Below are positions 6,025 through 6,730 of a stretch of 6,730 nt of DNA, in pieces; the stretch's first letter is position 1; every line of letters begins with the position of its first letter. The translations under genes and the position numbers were made by a program. This DNA comes from Acidobacteria bacterium AH-259-L09 (GTDB taxonomy: Bacteria > Acidobacteriota > UBA6911 > RPQK01): assembly GCA_027717875.1 (NCBI GenBank), contig JALLOL010000141.1, positions 1 through 6,730 on the forward strand, given 5' to 3'. A model generated the notes under the pieces. That model had not been told where the DNA came from. It ran no database searches and saw only the letters and a list, made by a program, of their open reading frames with translations.

Positions 6025-6507
6025 TTGCCGTCATTCGACATCGTTTCCAAGGTTAACATGCAAGAAGTTGTGAACGCGGTCGACCAGGCCAACCGTGAGT
6101 TGGGGACGCGTTTTGACTTCAAGGCAACCAACGCCAAGTTCGAACTCGACGGGAACAAGGTGACGATGCGGGCCCCGGAAGAGTTTCAGGTCAGACAGAT
6201 GTTCGACATCCTGACGGGACGCCTTTCCGGTCGCAAGGTTGACATCCGCTGCCTACAGGTTGACTCGTCGCAAGTAAATGTCAACGAAACCTGGCAGCTG
6301 GTGACGGTCCGCCAGGGGATCAAGACGGATCTCGCCAGAAAGATTCTCAAGATGATCAAGGGCGAGAAACTCAAAGTACAGGCGAGCATCCAAGGAGAGA
6401 AAGTCCGCGTTTCCGGCAAGAAGAAGGATGTGCTTCAGCAGGTGATCGGTCTGCTAAAGGAAACCGACATCGGCATGCCGCTTCAATTCGAGAACTACCG
6501 GGATTAG
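6025..6507 (+). CDS. yajQ: YajQ-family nucleotide-binding protein, TTG start
   Basis: Small cytoplasmic protein of 160 residues, the normal family length. It has the characteristic start MPSFDIVSKV, then the segments AVDQANRELGTRFDFKAT, VTVRQGIKTDLARKILKMIK and KLKVQASIQGEKVRVSGKKK, and the typical ending LPLQFxNxRD (here MPLQFENYRD). The family folds as two ferredoxin-like halves and binds nucleic acids/nucleotides; members in Xanthomonas and Pseudomonas have been described as cyclic-di-GMP-binding effectors. Whether this one binds cyclic-di-GMP cannot be read from the sequence. The TTG start at 6025 is set by the AGGAGG site 7 nt upstream and by the family N-terminus; the first internal ATG (6058) would remove the conserved first strand. 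It stands alone downstream of a sulfatase remnant, with a possible leader hairpin. Confidence 0.95.
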   Translation: MPSFDIVSKVNMQEVVNAVDQANRELGTRFDFKATNAKFELDGNKVTMRAPEEFQVRQMFDILTGRLSGRKVDIRCLQVDSSQVNVNETWQLVTVRQGIKTDLARKILKMIKGEKLKVQASIQGEKVRVSGKKKDVLQQVIGLLKETDIGMPLQFENYRD

Positions 6508-6730
6508 CCATTCAATCGTCGTAACCGTTGTCCTCATTTTTTGGAGGGTCTCAGGTTTCTGTGAGGGTCTTCGCTACTGCAAGTCGTGATTGAGGCCCGT
6601 TTTGATGACGAATCGCGGTTTTTATCTTGCCTTGTCAGACAGTGGCTTGGGTATGATCTTTGCAAGCCCCTGCCCTACTTGCTCTCTCACACCCGTAAGG
6701 CCCAGCTCTGCCTGTCATGCTCAGTATCCA
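6508..6730. other. Region after yajQ without a supported gene
   Basis: The 223 bases to the window edge contain no recognisable gene, RNA or clear terminator: a T-run at 6537-6542 follows no convincing stem. An 8-bp direct repeat, GAGGGTCT, occurs at 6544-6551 and 6563-6570. Two short frames reach towards the window edge: plus strand from ATG 6605, open to the end, and minus strand ending at TAA 6622-6624. Neither is identifiable. Confidence 0.5.

Noticed and set aside
6627..6657. Promoter-like TTGTCA and TATGAT before the window end
   Set aside because: The spacing is 14 nt (or 19 nt from an alternative TTGCCT), outside the usual range, and no downstream gene is visible.
6622..6717. Minus-strand frame ending LAKIIPKPLSDKAR, resembling a protein C-terminus
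   Set aside because: It is closed upstream by stops within about 30 codons and matches no family I recognise.
6605..6730. Plus-strand frame from ATG 6605, open to the window edge (42 codons)
   Set aside because: Unrecognised product and only a weak GAGG upstream; too short to separate from chance without the sequence beyond the edge.

Overview
The window carries a compact set of same-strand housekeeping genes from a bacterium, followed by a stretch of gene remnants and then one more intact housekeeping gene. A secreted MltD-type lytic transglycosylase with peptidoglycan-binding LysM domains points to a Gram-negative-type cell envelope. Base composition is moderate. Remnants resembling a sulfatase and an Asp-box (sialidase-like) protein are typical of genomes rich in such genes (Planctomycetes, Verrucomicrobia/Lentisphaerae, Acidobacteria and similar environmental lineages). 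I cannot fix the phylum from this sequence alone.

Region 1 (2-1802): aroA and aroK overlap by 8 nt and encode the shikimate-pathway steps shikimate to shikimate-3-phosphate (AroK) to EPSP (AroA). The first base of the window lies just before the aroA start, so its upstream control is not visible.

Region 2 (1803-5111): after a 67-bp gap with a possible promoter close to the start codon, there is an MltD-like lytic transglycosylase with two C-terminal LysM domains. Its TGA stop overlaps the GTG start of the next gene by 4 nt. That next gene is a 581-residue fusion: a YiiM-like MOSC domain, a 3-alpha domain, a ferredoxin-NADP reductase-like FAD/NAD(P) module and a C-terminal plant-type [2Fe-2S] domain. 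It looks like a molybdenum-cofactor enzyme carrying its own electron-transfer chain, and is the most interesting protein here.

Region 3 (5112-5962): no complete gene is recognisable. It holds (a) a 40-codon start of an AAA-family ATPase with its Walker A loop, (b) a minus-strand piece with an Asp-box, and (c) the C-terminal ~110 residues of a sulfatase on the plus strand, joined head-on to (b). An 11-bp perfect inverted repeat (5219-5281) surrounds two divergent ATG codons, one of them the start of (a). The stretch 5398-5481 shows nothing I can name.

Region 4 (5963-6730): a yajQ-family gene starts at TTG behind a very strong ribosome binding site, with a small hairpin whose 3' arm touches that site. 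The last 223 bases hold no supported gene.

Three of the five intact genes start with GTG or TTG (aroK, the MOSC fusion, yajQ). In each case overlap, homology or the ribosome binding site supports that choice.
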